From Bacteroidota bacterium (GTDB lineage Bacteria > Bacteroidota > Bacteroidia > Chitinophagales > UBA2359), in contig JAHDCM010000018.1 in assembly GCA_020629895.1 (NCBI GenBank), positions 1-16,149 of the forward strand: DNA of 16,149 nucleotides. Direction: 5' to 3'. The notes beneath the pieces are model-generated. The model saw only the letters and a list, made by a program, of their open reading frames with translations. It did not search any database and was not told the origin of the DNA. A program made the translations under genes and the position numbers. Positions 1-7,722 of this stretch are shown one piece after another. Numbering within the stretch: the first letter of the stretch is position 1; each line of letters begins with the position of its first letter.

Positions 1-118
1 CTACGTTGAAAAGCCTCGCATCTGTTGGCTTGCTATAGGAAGTATGCCTGCGTTTCACGCCTTGTCTGTAATCAAAAATGGCACAGCAAAAATATCAATT
101 TATTTAATTTACAGTGTA

Positions 119-835
119 CTAAGCAACACGACTATAAATAAAATCGGGCAATACTTTTAATAATTTTGCAACCAACCACCACCTTTTTGTAATATAGGCC
201 ACTTTCTTTTTGCGTTTCATAGCTTGCATAATCTGCTTGGCGGCTTTATCGGCGGTGGCTACCCAAAACATATTATCTCCATTTTGTTCCGTCATTGGGG
301 TTTCTACAAAACCAGGTCGAATATCCGTGATAGTAATTCCGTTTCGCTTTTTTTGGGCATGTGTCCGTAAGCCCTCCATATAACTACTAATAAAAGCCTT
401 TGTTGCATTATATACAGGGATGAAGCTGCTTCCTCGCTCAGCAGCAATAGATGAAATTCCAACGATTTGCCCTCCTCCTTGTTCTTCGAAGTATTTATAA
501 CCGATATTGGCAAGTGCGGCAAAACCTGTTGCGTTTATATCAATGATTGCTTTTTCTTTTTCCCAAGTACGCGTAAATGACCCAATTCCTGCATTTAGAA
601 TCAGTACATCTACCCCGCCCATTTCTTGAATCAAATCTCCTAATATGGCTCTAGCCTCCTCGAATTCACTTACATCCATTCGGGCAAAATAGACCTGTTT
701 GCCTAACGCTTTCTGAAGATCTTGTAAAATATGTACTCTCCTTCCTGTAATACCTACTTCCCAGCCTTCATTGACTAGTTTTTTGGTCAATTCTAAACCA
801 ATTCCAGATGTTGCTCCAATAATAACTGCTTTCAT
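119..835 (-). CDS. Short-chain dehydrogenase/reductase (SDR), NAD(P)-dependent
   Basis: Classical Rossmann-fold oxidoreductase that would oxidise or reduce a carbonyl/alcohol with NAD(P)H in the cytoplasm; the substrate cannot be told from sequence. Numbering from the upstream ATG at 850, the dinucleotide motif GATSGIG is at residues 12-18, the NAG motif at 86-88, the structural Asn at 106, the catalytic Ser near 133/134, and YNATK (Tyr147, Lys151) supplies the active-site pair. RPGFVETP (178-185) is the usual post-active-site segment. TGRR (35-38) after the second strand puts basic residues where NADPH-preferring members have them. I prefer the start at 835 (MKAVIIGATSG), because family members usually begin one or two residues before the first strand; the ATG at 850 would add five residues. 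It is transcribed divergently from the giant gene at 1312. Length (238-243 residues) is normal for the family, with no frameshift. The family call is secure; the physiological role is unknown. Confidence 0.93.
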   Translation of the reverse strand: MKAVIIGATSGIGLELTKKLVNEGWEVGITGRRVHILQDLQKALGKQVYFARMDVSEFEEARAILGDLIQEMGGVDVLILNAGIGSFTRTWEKEKAIIDINATGFAALANIGYKYFEEQGGGQIVGISSIAAERGSSFIPVYNATKAFISSYMEGLRTHAQKKRNGITITDIRPGFVETPMTEQNGDNMFWVATADKAAKQIMQAMKRKKKVAYITKRWWLVAKLLKVLPDFIYSRVA

Positions 836-898
836 AATAACATTATACATTTTTCAAATAAGTATAACGAAGGTAGAGCTTTTCAGCAAAAGATTAAA

Positions 899-915
899 GG
901 CAAGTACCTTGCAAA
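899..915 (-). promoter_or_regulatory. Weak sigma-54-like or palindromic element upstream of the SDR gene
   Basis: Read on the minus strand, the sequence is TTTGCAAGGTACTTGCC. It contains an inverted repeat GCAAG-3 nt-CTTGC and matches the -24/-12 pattern at the TTGC half, but the -24 dinucleotide is TG where GG is expected. It lies about 65-80 bases upstream of the preferred start. It closely resembles the better match at 15400-15416, which is why it is listed. It could equally be a regulator half-site pair or chance. Confidence 0.25.
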
Positions 916-1093
916 TTTTGTTAATTTAATTTTGGATGCTTATCTTGTGTCCTATATATGCAAGCTTATGTGTGCGCTCTGTTTTAAGTGATTCGTTATA
1001 AGCTTCTTTAACAAGTATATTTTCGCTGAATGTACAAGTTTGTTAACTTATTATTATTATTTTTATTGGCTTCTTTTCTATCAACTACTCTCT

Positions 1094-1140
1094 AATAAAT
1101 GCCTGATTACTAGTGTAGAAGGATCACTAGTGCATTTATT
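1094..1140 (+). promoter_or_regulatory. Two-tier hairpin in the leader of the giant gene
   Basis: An outer 9-bp stem (AATAAATGC at 1094-1102 with GCATTTATT at 1132-1140) encloses an inner 7-bp stem (ACTAGTG at 1109-1115 with CACTAGT at 1125-1131). The left arm carries a 6-nt bulge at 1103-1108 and the loop has 9 nt. A T-rich tract follows from about 1150, so on the plus strand it could act as a terminator or attenuator for a transcript starting upstream. Alternatively it is a regulator-binding palindrome. Confidence 0.45.
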
Positions 1141-1181
1141 GTCCTGTAATTTTCTCTTTTTTTATTTTTAATTGTAAGTAA

Positions 1182-1210
1182 ACATCCTATACATACATTG
1201 TAGAGGATGT
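1182..1210 (+). promoter_or_regulatory. Hairpin about 100 bases upstream of the giant gene
   Basis: The arms are ACATCCTATAC (1182-1192) and GTAGAGGATGT (1200-1210): ten of eleven positions pair around a 7-nt loop. It sits between the first hairpin and the ATG at 1312. Whether it acts as an RNA hairpin or as a DNA operator cannot be decided from one sequence. Confidence 0.4.
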
Positions 1211-1311
1211 GCTGTTTAATCGCATGAATGAAAATTATAATACCCTACTAACGAATTAACTATTTTACTTAAGCATCGAATTGTATAAAATGCTCAATAA
1301 AAAATAAAACT

Positions 1312-4300
1312 ATGAATTTTAAAAAAAACGCACTTGCTCTACTGTGTTTGGTGTATTGTACCTTGTTTCTATCACAAATTGGTTATACACAAACAGAAGT
1401 AGATCTAGGAACCTATGATTTACAATTTAAGCCGCCTACCATTGACTGTACTGGAGAAGTACCTGTTTATTGTGTAGTCGTGCAAATTCGTTCAGCAATT
1501 GCTAGTGAAGAGTTTGCTATTGGTGCGCATACGATATACATCAACTTTGACCCTAATTCCATTCAATTCAATCCAGGGGTTATTCAGCCATACACGGCTC
1601 TCAATTTTGGAGATGGTACCGAATGTGCTTTTGGTGGTACTCGCGCTCCTTATTTCGACGCAGACTTTGATTATATCAACTTTCAGAGTGATGGGACTGC
1701 ATTAGGAGAGGGAAATATGACGACTAATATGGCTTTGGCTAATTTTGGTTGTCCTCTCGTCACAAATGAATGGCTAGATGTAGGAGAGTTTTGCTTTGAA
1801 ATCATGGATTTGGATACGCCTACTGGTTTGGTATTTAATTCTAATTTTACGCTACTCAACCTCGACTCTAATAATCCTGCTCATACACAAGGCATCTTAG
1901 ATGACTCAGCGGTTCAAGAAGCACCAGCTTGTGTACAATGTCCCTCAGTAGCAGGTTTTACGCCTGCAAGTGGCTCTGAAGATGTGTGTAGTTCTAGCCC
2001 TAATGTGATTCTTCCAAGTGTTCCTGTTTCTGGAACAGGAAGTGATAATGCTATTTTAACTTGGACACAAACAGCAGGGCCTACTGTTACTGTTCCAGCT
2101 GGTGATGCTCCTAGTATTTCTCTACAAGCAAATACAAGTTGTAATATTGCAGAATATACGTTCAATTTGGCAATTACTTGTTCTGATGATGCTAGTGTTA
2201 GTTTAAATGGAGGGACTTATACATACCGCTTATATCCTACTCCCTCTACTCCAACTATCAGCCTCGAAAGTCAAGGAGCCACTTGTTCTTATAGTATTAG
2301 TGCTGCTTGTCCTACATTAGAGACATTAAGTAGTACGAATGTTCCTGATCAATCTACAGGAAGTAGTGGACAAACTTTTGCGGTTACGGTTTCAAACGGT
2401 GTATGTGGTGATGTTCCTTTCGATGTGTCTATTCCAAGTTGCGACGATGCCTGTCCAGAACAAAACGAAGTAACGGCTGTCAATGGACAAACCGATGTAT
2501 GTACCACTGACAATACAGTTCAATTACCTGCGATATCTATTAGTGGTGCCAATGCTGGGAAAGCGATTTATACGTGGACACAATCAGCAGGACCCACTGT
2601 TACTGTACCTAGTGGTGCCAGACCAACCGTATCTTTGGAGGCAAATAGTTCTACTAATTGTGAAATTGTTACTTATATTTTTAACCTAGAAATTGGCTGT
2701 ACTACTAATCCAGGTGTTAGCCTCAATGGAGGTACTTATTCGTATAATGTGTACCCTGCCCCTAGTGAACCACAAGTACTTCGACAAGATGAAACTTGTA
2801 CGTATGCAATTGATCTCGCTTGTTCTTTTGAAACAACCACCACAACAGTTCCCGATAAAGCTCCTGGAGCAGGAATAACAACAATTGATGTCGTCGTTTC
2901 CAATCCTGCATGTGCGGGACAAACGTTCCAAGTCAATGTCACTGAATGCCCTGAAGAGCCTATTGCCTGCCCAAGTAGTGATGATATTGAGAGTTTTGGC
3001 ACTGAAGCCATAGACCTTTGTGCTGGTCAAAATACAGTTTCGTTACCAACTGCAACTGTAAGTGGAGCGAATACGAACAATGTCACTTATACGTGGACAC
3101 AAACAGCGGGACCTGCGGTTGATCTTGACCAAGTGGCTAGTCCTACCGTTGTTTTATCCGACTATACTGGTTGTGGTACTGAAACTTATACTTTCTCTTT
3201 AAGTATTGGCTGTACGGAAGACCCATTTTTATCTTTTGATGGAGGTACCGTTACTTATGAAATGTACCCAATTCCCCAAAGCCCTGAAATTGTTAGAGAT
3301 AATGATAACTGTGATTATTCTATTGTTCTTGTTTGTCCAAATGATGTTGTAAGCCCCAATTCAATACCTAGTGCTGCTCCAGGTACTGCTGCTTCTAGTA
3401 TCGACTTACTTGTAACCAATAGCAATTGTCCTGATGTAGAACGCACTTATTCGGTATCCATCCCTGCATGTCCTGATGATGGGGGCGGAGATGTATGCCC
3501 AAGCCAAGCAGATATATCAACTGTTAGTGGTAATACAAATTTATGTGGCGAGTCAAGTAATCTATCAATTACTTTAAGTCCTGCAACAGTTGGAGGAGAA
3601 GGAGCTAGTAGTGCAACTTATTCTTGGACACAAACTGCGGGACCAAGTGTATCGGTATCGGGTGATACTGCTCCTCAAGTAGACTTACTAGAAAATACAA
3701 GTTGTGATCCTGTATTATATACCTTTAGTTTAGCTATTGGTTGCTCTTTTGATACCAATGTCAACCTAGATGGGGGAAGCGTTAGTTTTACAGTCTTCCC
3801 TACTCCACAAGCTCCTACGGCACAAAAAACGAGCGAAACTTGCTCTTATGTATTGGTACCTAATTGTGATACGGATAATCTCTCTCCTGCTACTATTCCT
3901 GATCAATTACCTCCTAGTATTGGTCAAACTATCAACGTTAGTGTCTCTAATGCTGCTTGTCCTGCAGCTACTTTTGAAGTAACACTTCCTGACTGTTTAG
4001 AACCCACTAATGAGTGTCCTGAAGAAAATGATGTGTTGGTATTTGATGAAAGTAACGATCTATGTGGAGATGATGTAACAACCGTTAGCCTACCTAATCC
4101 ATCTTTTGGATTTAGCACTGCGACATTCTCTTGGACACAGTCTAGTGGACCAATTGTGACTATTCCTGATGGTAATACGCCTACACTTGTCTTAGGAGAA
4201 AACACCTCTTGTAGTACCGTAGAGTATGTCTTCCGTTTATCTGTTGGATGTACCGAAGATGCTGCTATCTCTTATGATGGTGGGGAAGTTCGATATATTG

Positions 4301-7300
4301 TTTACCCAACTCCTCAAGCACCAACTATTGCAAGAGTTAGTGGAGAATGTGCTTATACAATCAATAGAAATTGTAATAGTGATAACCTCACTACCACTTC
4401 TATTCCGAACCAATCACCAGGTTTTGAAGGTAGTACTATTACCGTTGGTGTCTCTAATGATGGTTGTGCTATTTTAGATTATGAAATAGCTATTCCTAAA
4501 TGTCCACTTGTACAAGTCAATTGTCCACTCGTAGCAGATATTACCCCATTGAATGATAGTTTGAGTGTTTGTAATAATGTTTCAGGTAATAATTACACGC
4601 TTCCCACTGTAAGTGTAGGCGGAGATTTTGCGAATAAAGCGGTATTCACTTGGACACAAACAGATGGTCCTACTATTAGTATTCCTACGGGAAGTAACCC
4701 CGCTGTTACCCTACTACAAAATACAGGTTGCGAAGCAGTAGAATACCAATTTACTTTAACCATTGGCTGTACTGATGATCCTAGTTTGAGTTTATCAGGA
4801 GGAAGCTATAAGTACATCTTGTATCCAGAACCCAATCAACCAGTAATTGCTAAATTAGATGATGTTTGTAATTATTCGATTACCGCTGCTTGTACCACAG
4901 ATATACTTAGTCCAGCCGTTGTACCTAGCCAAGCTTTAGGTACCACAGGCGAAACATTTAGCGTTAGCATCACCAATGCCTTCTGCACAAAAGCCTTTAC
5001 GCTTCCTATTCCAGACTGTCTTGTTCTAACAACCGACTGTCCGTTACAATCCGAAGTTATACCTTACTCTTCTAGTGCCAATCAGCTTTGTAATGATCCA
5101 GCAGGCAATATGATTTCCTTACCAGAAGTAGCCGTCAATAGTGAATTTGCTGCTAATGCCAATTATACCTGGACACAAACCGCTGGCCCTAATGTTAGTG
5201 TACCTTCTGGAACTTCTCCTTCTATCACCTTACCACAAAATACAAGCTGTGAGGGTATTAGTTATACCTTTAAATTAACTATTGGTTGTACTGACGATGC
5301 TGAATTAGTACTTAATGGAGGAGAAATCACATTTGTAGTATATCCAGAACCACTTGCTCCTACTATTACTCGTTTAAATGCTATTTGTGAATATAGTATT
5401 AGTCCTGCCTGTTCAGGAGATATTTTATCTACGACTACTATTCCATCACAAAACCCAGGATCAGCAGGCGAAACGGTATTGATTGAAGTATCCAATGCAG
5501 GTTGTTCAACAGCTCCATTTGAATTATCTATCCCTGCTTGCCCTGCTGTTTCTGTTTGTCCTGACCAAGCAGAAGTAACCCCTATTTCTATTTCTGACGA
5601 AATGTGTATGAGCGCAGATGTAAAAATGGCATTGCCTTATGCAGCCGTAACGGGTAGTAATGCGGATAATGCGACCTTTACTTGGACACAAACAGGTGGC
5701 CCAACAGTAGAAATTTTAAGTGGTGCTGGTGAAGATGAAGTAGTGTTGAACAGTAATGAAACTTGTGAAGCAGTAACTTACACGTTTACTCTAAAAGTAG
5801 GTTGTTTGGAAGATGCCGATATTTCTCTAAATGGGGGATCAGTAACTTATGTAGTATATCCAGCTATCGAAACACCTACTCTTGTACGCCTAAATGAAAT
5901 TTGTGAATACAGCATCGTTACAGCTTGTCCAGATGATATGTTAAGTCCTGATATGATACCTATACAAGCACCAGGAACCAGTGGCAATACCATTGATATT
6001 CAAGTGAGCCGTGAAGGATGTAATGCCGAAACCTTTACCCTCGAAATTCCAGAATGTACTGCTACTGCTGTTCCATGCCCCATTGAAGCAGATATAACAG
6101 CAGCAAGTGGAATGGAAGAGTTTTGTGGAGAATCAGAATATGAAGTCATGCTTCCCGCCGTCACTGTTTCGGGTGAAGGAGCCAACAAAGCTACCTTTAC
6201 TTGGACACAATTAGAAGGCCCATCTGTTTCGATAGATGGTGGTGCTAGTCCTAGTATTCTTTTATCTAATGACTTAGATTGTGATGCCATTACCTATACC
6301 TTCCAACTAACCGTTGGTTGTATTGATGACGAAGCTGTTAGCATTGAAGCAGGAACTGTTACCTATGTAATTTATCCTGCTCCAAAAGCTCCTAGCCTTG
6401 AAAATGACGGCTTTAACAATTTTACAGTGATACCAACCTGCGAAGATGATAGCGCATCGCCTAGTGCCTTCTCACTCGCAGAAGGAGATGACAATATGAT
6501 CACCATCCTTATTTCACCTGCTTCTAATGCACTTTGCCAAGCAACTAGTTTTGAGGTAACAGCAGAAATTTTAGAACTCAACTGCCCTGAAGTAGAATGT
6601 AGAGTAATTTTTGATGAAACTGGATTTATTTATTACATCCTTGTTCGTCCTTCTGGTGGCTTACCTGAAACAGGCAATGGGTTATATACGATGACTTCTC
6701 CAGATGGCTCAACCGAAGAATTACGTTTTGAAGAAATAGGTGTCCTTGGCCCTTATTTTTACGAAGGAACCGAAGAGTTTATCGTCATCATTGATGATGG
6801 TTCGGGTTGTGAAGCGGCTTCTTGTAATAACCTTGTTACTAGAGGTGTAGACCTCAATTTACTAGACTTTAGTGGAGAGGCAGCTAATAATGGCAATATA
6901 TTATCATGGACAACTGCCAATGAAGTAGGACATGATTATTTTACGCTCTACCACTCTAGCAATGGTGTTGATTTTGAAGCCATTGCACAAGTTGATGGAG
7001 CAGGTAACCCGACAGCAACCACCAATTATGAGTGGCTCGACAAACAAGCACCAACAGGTATTAGCTACTATCGTCTTGATATGACAGATGTAAGTGGACA
7101 TACTGTATCTTCTGCGGTTATTTCACTTGTAAGAGGTGAAAATAGCTTCGGTATTATCAATATATTACCTGTTCCTGCTACCAACTTCCTACATATCGAC
7201 TTTATGACTCCAGTACAAACAAGCACGACCATTCACATATACGATTATGCGGGCAAGCTTGTTGGCACTCGACAAATCAACAAAACACAAGTAGGTATCA

Positions 7301-7401
7301 ATGCTATTGATATTGATGTAAGAGCTTTCCCTACTGGTGTTTATCTACTGACCCTACAAAACGAACAACAAATTGTTACGCATAAGTTTGTAAAACAGTA
7401 G
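1312..7401 (+). CDS. Giant secreted repeat protein with T9SS type A sorting domain
   Basis: A 2029-residue exported protein, probably a surface fibre, adhesin or matrix component. Residues 1-26 form a signal peptide (basic MNFKK, hydrophobic ALALLCLVYCTLFL, then YTQ). Residues about 28-205 are a beta-rich domain whose spacing resembles cohesin-like or other Ig-fold domains; this is uncertain. Residues 210-1758 are nine tandem units of 169-177 residues, each with a WTQxxGP core, a YxFxLxIGC strand, a GG..Y.VYP segment and normally eight cysteines. The WTQ.xGP...YTF motif is typical of PKD/K319-like domains. Residues about 1846-1945 form the fibronectin-like module common before T9SS tails (LSWTTANEVG, SYYRLD). 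Residues about 1948-2029 match the T9SS type A sorting domain (PVPATN..., FPTGVYLLTL, ending HKFVKQ). Export would therefore be Sec to the periplasm, then T9SS across the outer membrane with removal of the tail. The start is the only ATG giving a signal peptide. A strong terminator begins 32 bases after the stop, so it is monocistronic. Confidence 0.95.
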   Translation: MNFKKNALALLCLVYCTLFLSQIGYTQTEVDLGTYDLQFKPPTIDCTGEVPVYCVVVQIRSAIASEEFAIGAHTIYINFDPNSIQFNPGVIQPYTALNFGDGTECAFGGTRAPYFDADFDYINFQSDGTALGEGNMTTNMALANFGCPLVTNEWLDVGEFCFEIMDLDTPTGLVFNSNFTLLNLDSNNPAHTQGILDDSAVQEAPACVQCPSVAGFTPASGSEDVCSSSPNVILPSVPVSGTGSDNAILTWTQTAGPTVTVPAGDAPSISLQANTSCNIAEYTFNLAITCSDDASVSLNGGTYTYRLYPTPSTPTISLESQGATCSYSISAACPTLETLSSTNVPDQSTGSSGQTFAVTVSNGVCGDVPFDVSIPSCDDACPEQNEVTAVNGQTDVCTTDNTVQLPAISISGANAGKAIYTWTQSAGPTVTVPSGARPTVSLEANSSTNCEIVTYIFNLEIGCTTNPGVSLNGGTYSYNVYPAPSEPQVLRQDETCTYAIDLACSFETTTTTVPDKAPGAGITTIDVVVSNPACAGQTFQVNVTECPEEPIACPSSDDIESFGTEAIDLCAGQNTVSLPTATVSGANTNNVTYTWTQTAGPAVDLDQVASPTVVLSDYTGCGTETYTFSLSIGCTEDPFLSFDGGTVTYEMYPIPQSPEIVRDNDNCDYSIVLVCPNDVVSPNSIPSAAPGTAASSIDLLVTNSNCPDVERTYSVSIPACPDDGGGDVCPSQADISTVSGNTNLCGESSNLSITLSPATVGGEGASSATYSWTQTAGPSVSVSGDTAPQVDLLENTSCDPVLYTFSLAIGCSFDTNVNLDGGSVSFTVFPTPQAPTAQKTSETCSYVLVPNCDTDNLSPATIPDQLPPSIGQTINVSVSNAACPAATFEVTLPDCLEPTNECPEENDVLVFDESNDLCGDDVTTVSLPNPSFGFSTATFSWTQSSGPIVTIPDGNTPTLVLGENTSCSTVEYVFRLSVGCTEDAAISYDGGEVRYIVYPTPQAPTIARVSGECAYTINRNCNSDNLTTTSIPNQSPGFEGSTITVGVSNDGCAILDYEIAIPKCPLVQVNCPLVADITPLNDSLSVCNNVSGNNYTLPTVSVGGDFANKAVFTWTQTDGPTISIPTGSNPAVTLLQNTGCEAVEYQFTLTIGCTDDPSLSLSGGSYKYILYPEPNQPVIAKLDDVCNYSITAACTTDILSPAVVPSQALGTTGETFSVSITNAFCTKAFTLPIPDCLVLTTDCPLQSEVIPYSSSANQLCNDPAGNMISLPEVAVNSEFAANANYTWTQTAGPNVSVPSGTSPSITLPQNTSCEGISYTFKLTIGCTDDAELVLNGGEITFVVYPEPLAPTITRLNAICEYSISPACSGDILSTTTIPSQNPGSAGETVLIEVSNAGCSTAPFELSIPACPAVSVCPDQAEVTPISISDEMCMSADVKMALPYAAVTGSNADNATFTWTQTGGPTVEILSGAGEDEVVLNSNETCEAVTYTFTLKVGCLEDADISLNGGSVTYVVYPAIETPTLVRLNEICEYSIVTACPDDMLSPDMIPIQAPGTSGNTIDIQVSREGCNAETFTLEIPECTATAVPCPIEADITAASGMEEFCGESEYEVMLPAVTVSGEGANKATFTWTQLEGPSVSIDGGASPSILLSNDLDCDAITYTFQLTVGCIDDEAVSIEAGTVTYVIYPAPKAPSLENDGFNNFTVIPTCEDDSASPSAFSLAEGDDNMITILISPASNALCQATSFEVTAEILELNCPEVECRVIFDETGFIYYILVRPSGGLPETGNGLYTMTSPDGSTEELRFEEIGVLGPYFYEGTEEFIVIIDDGSGCEAASCNNLVTRGVDLNLLDFSGEAANNGNILSWTTANEVGHDYFTLYHSSNGVDFEAIAQVDGAGNPTATTNYEWLDKQAPTGISYYRLDMTDVSGHTVSSAVISLVRGENSFGIINILPVPATNFLHIDFMTPVQTSTTIHIYDYAGKLVGTRQINKTQVGINAIDIDVRAFPTGVYLLTLQNEQQIVTHKFVKQ
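1939..6585 (+). repeat. Nine in-frame tandem units (~172 codons each) inside the giant gene
   Basis: The conserved Trp of each unit's WTQ motif falls at residues 251, 422, 595, 772, 941, 1114, 1287, 1458 and 1631, giving spacings of 171, 173, 177, 169, 173, 173, 171 and 173. Each unit runs from a CP dipeptide through WTQxxGP, a Cys before a tyrosine-phenylalanine strand, IGC, a VYP turn, C-x-YSI, LSP..IP, and a closing IPxC. Eight of nine copies keep the DNA word TGGACACAA at the Trp-Thr-Gln codons and the ninth has TGGACACAG; elsewhere the DNA has diverged strongly. The array is therefore old and held by selection on protein, not a recent expansion. Confidence 0.95.
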
Positions 7402-7422
7402 TTTAGACTTTCGCTCATTTTA

Positions 7423-7630
7423 TTTGGGCGTGCCGTGTATAAAGAAAAGCGCAATAACCGTACAAACGGTTACTGCGCTTTTTTTATACACGTCGGGCTA
7501 TCCGCTTGTAGTTGCCTCCTAGCAAACTTATGTGGCTATATTGCCTAGCAGTGTCTTCCTTCGTCAGCCCTGCTAGGCAAAGCCTCATGATGTTGCTAGT
7601 TTGGCAAGCTACCGCTACTATCCCTCACGC
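7423..7630 (+). repeat. Structured intergenic element, copy A
   Basis: This shares four conserved blocks, in the same order, with the reverse complement of 10546-10745: TTTGGGCGTG at the left edge; CTATCCGCTTGTAGTTG (7499-7515; copy B has CTATTCGCTTGTAGTTG); CCTAGCAGTGTCTTCC plus GTCAGCCCTGCTAG (7544-7576); and CAAGCTACCGCTACTATCC followed by CTCACGC at the right edge (7605-7630). The sequence between blocks differs between copies but forms stems in both. Here those are the terminator 7434-7492, an intermediate stem (CTAGCAA 7519-7525 with TTGCTAG 7593-7599) and a central 11-bp stem (7541-7551 with 7570-7580). It could be a non-coding RNA, a structured repeat spread by a transposase in trans, or a DNA-level site. 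Confidence 0.8.
7434..7492 (+). terminator. Rho-independent terminator of the giant gene
   Basis: A long, nearly perfect hairpin begins 32 bases after the stop codon. The core arms are AAAGCGCA-A-TAACCGT and ACGGTTA-C-TGCGCTTT with one mismatch and a 4-nt ACAA loop, followed by a run of T. The stem continues outward through CGTGTATAAA and TTTATACACG. The same hairpin occupies the first variable stem of the intergenic element described for 7423-7630. Confidence 0.88.
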
Positions 7631-7639
7631 GGTAAACAA

Positions 7640-7700
7640 TGAGTGAATGAGTGGTTGACTGAATGATTGAATTAGGCTGACGCCAGCGTCATCGCTGGTA
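7640..7700. other. Short iterated motif and small hairpin downstream of the endonuclease gene
   Basis: Degenerate repeats GAGTGAATGA, GACTGAATGA and GATTGAATTA are followed by a compact hairpin CCAGCG-TCAT-CGCTGG (7683-7698). The hairpin lies 25-40 bases past the stop of the minus-strand endonuclease gene. It might end that transcript, but on the minus strand it lacks a following T run, so the role is uncertain. Confidence 0.35.
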
Positions 7701-7722
7701 GGTAGTACTTGCTTCCTTCTTT

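Larger units (their letters stand above)
836..1311. other. Divergent intergenic region between SDR gene and giant surface-protein gene
   Basis: This 476-base AT-rich gap must contain the promoters of two divergent genes. No gene is visible. It holds two clear inverted repeats (1094-1140 and 1182-1210), listed separately, a T-rich stretch at about 1150-1170, and a minus-strand sequence at 899-915 that partly resembles a sigma-54 promoter. I could not identify a convincing Bacteroidota housekeeping promoter (TTTG / TAnnTTTG) for the giant gene. Confidence 0.6.

Noticed and set aside
1..65. Possible degraded fragment of the intergenic element at the left window edge
   Set aside because: Short strings such as GCTAT and TTTCACGCC loosely resemble its right edge, but block order and length do not match.
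304..522. Minus-strand frame of 72 codons inside the SDR gene
   Set aside because: It lies wholly within the SDR gene in another frame and has no recognisable features.
1939..6585. CRISPR-like or recent DNA tandem repeat array
   Set aside because: The periodicity of about 518 bases is in frame, the DNA copies are strongly diverged, and the conservation follows amino-acid positions. It is a protein repeat.
1499..7101. Many open frames of 60-115 codons on both strands inside the giant gene
   Set aside because: They overlap a gene with a continuous domain order, lack start context or family motifs, and recur at similar places in successive units because the DNA is repetitive. They are shadows.
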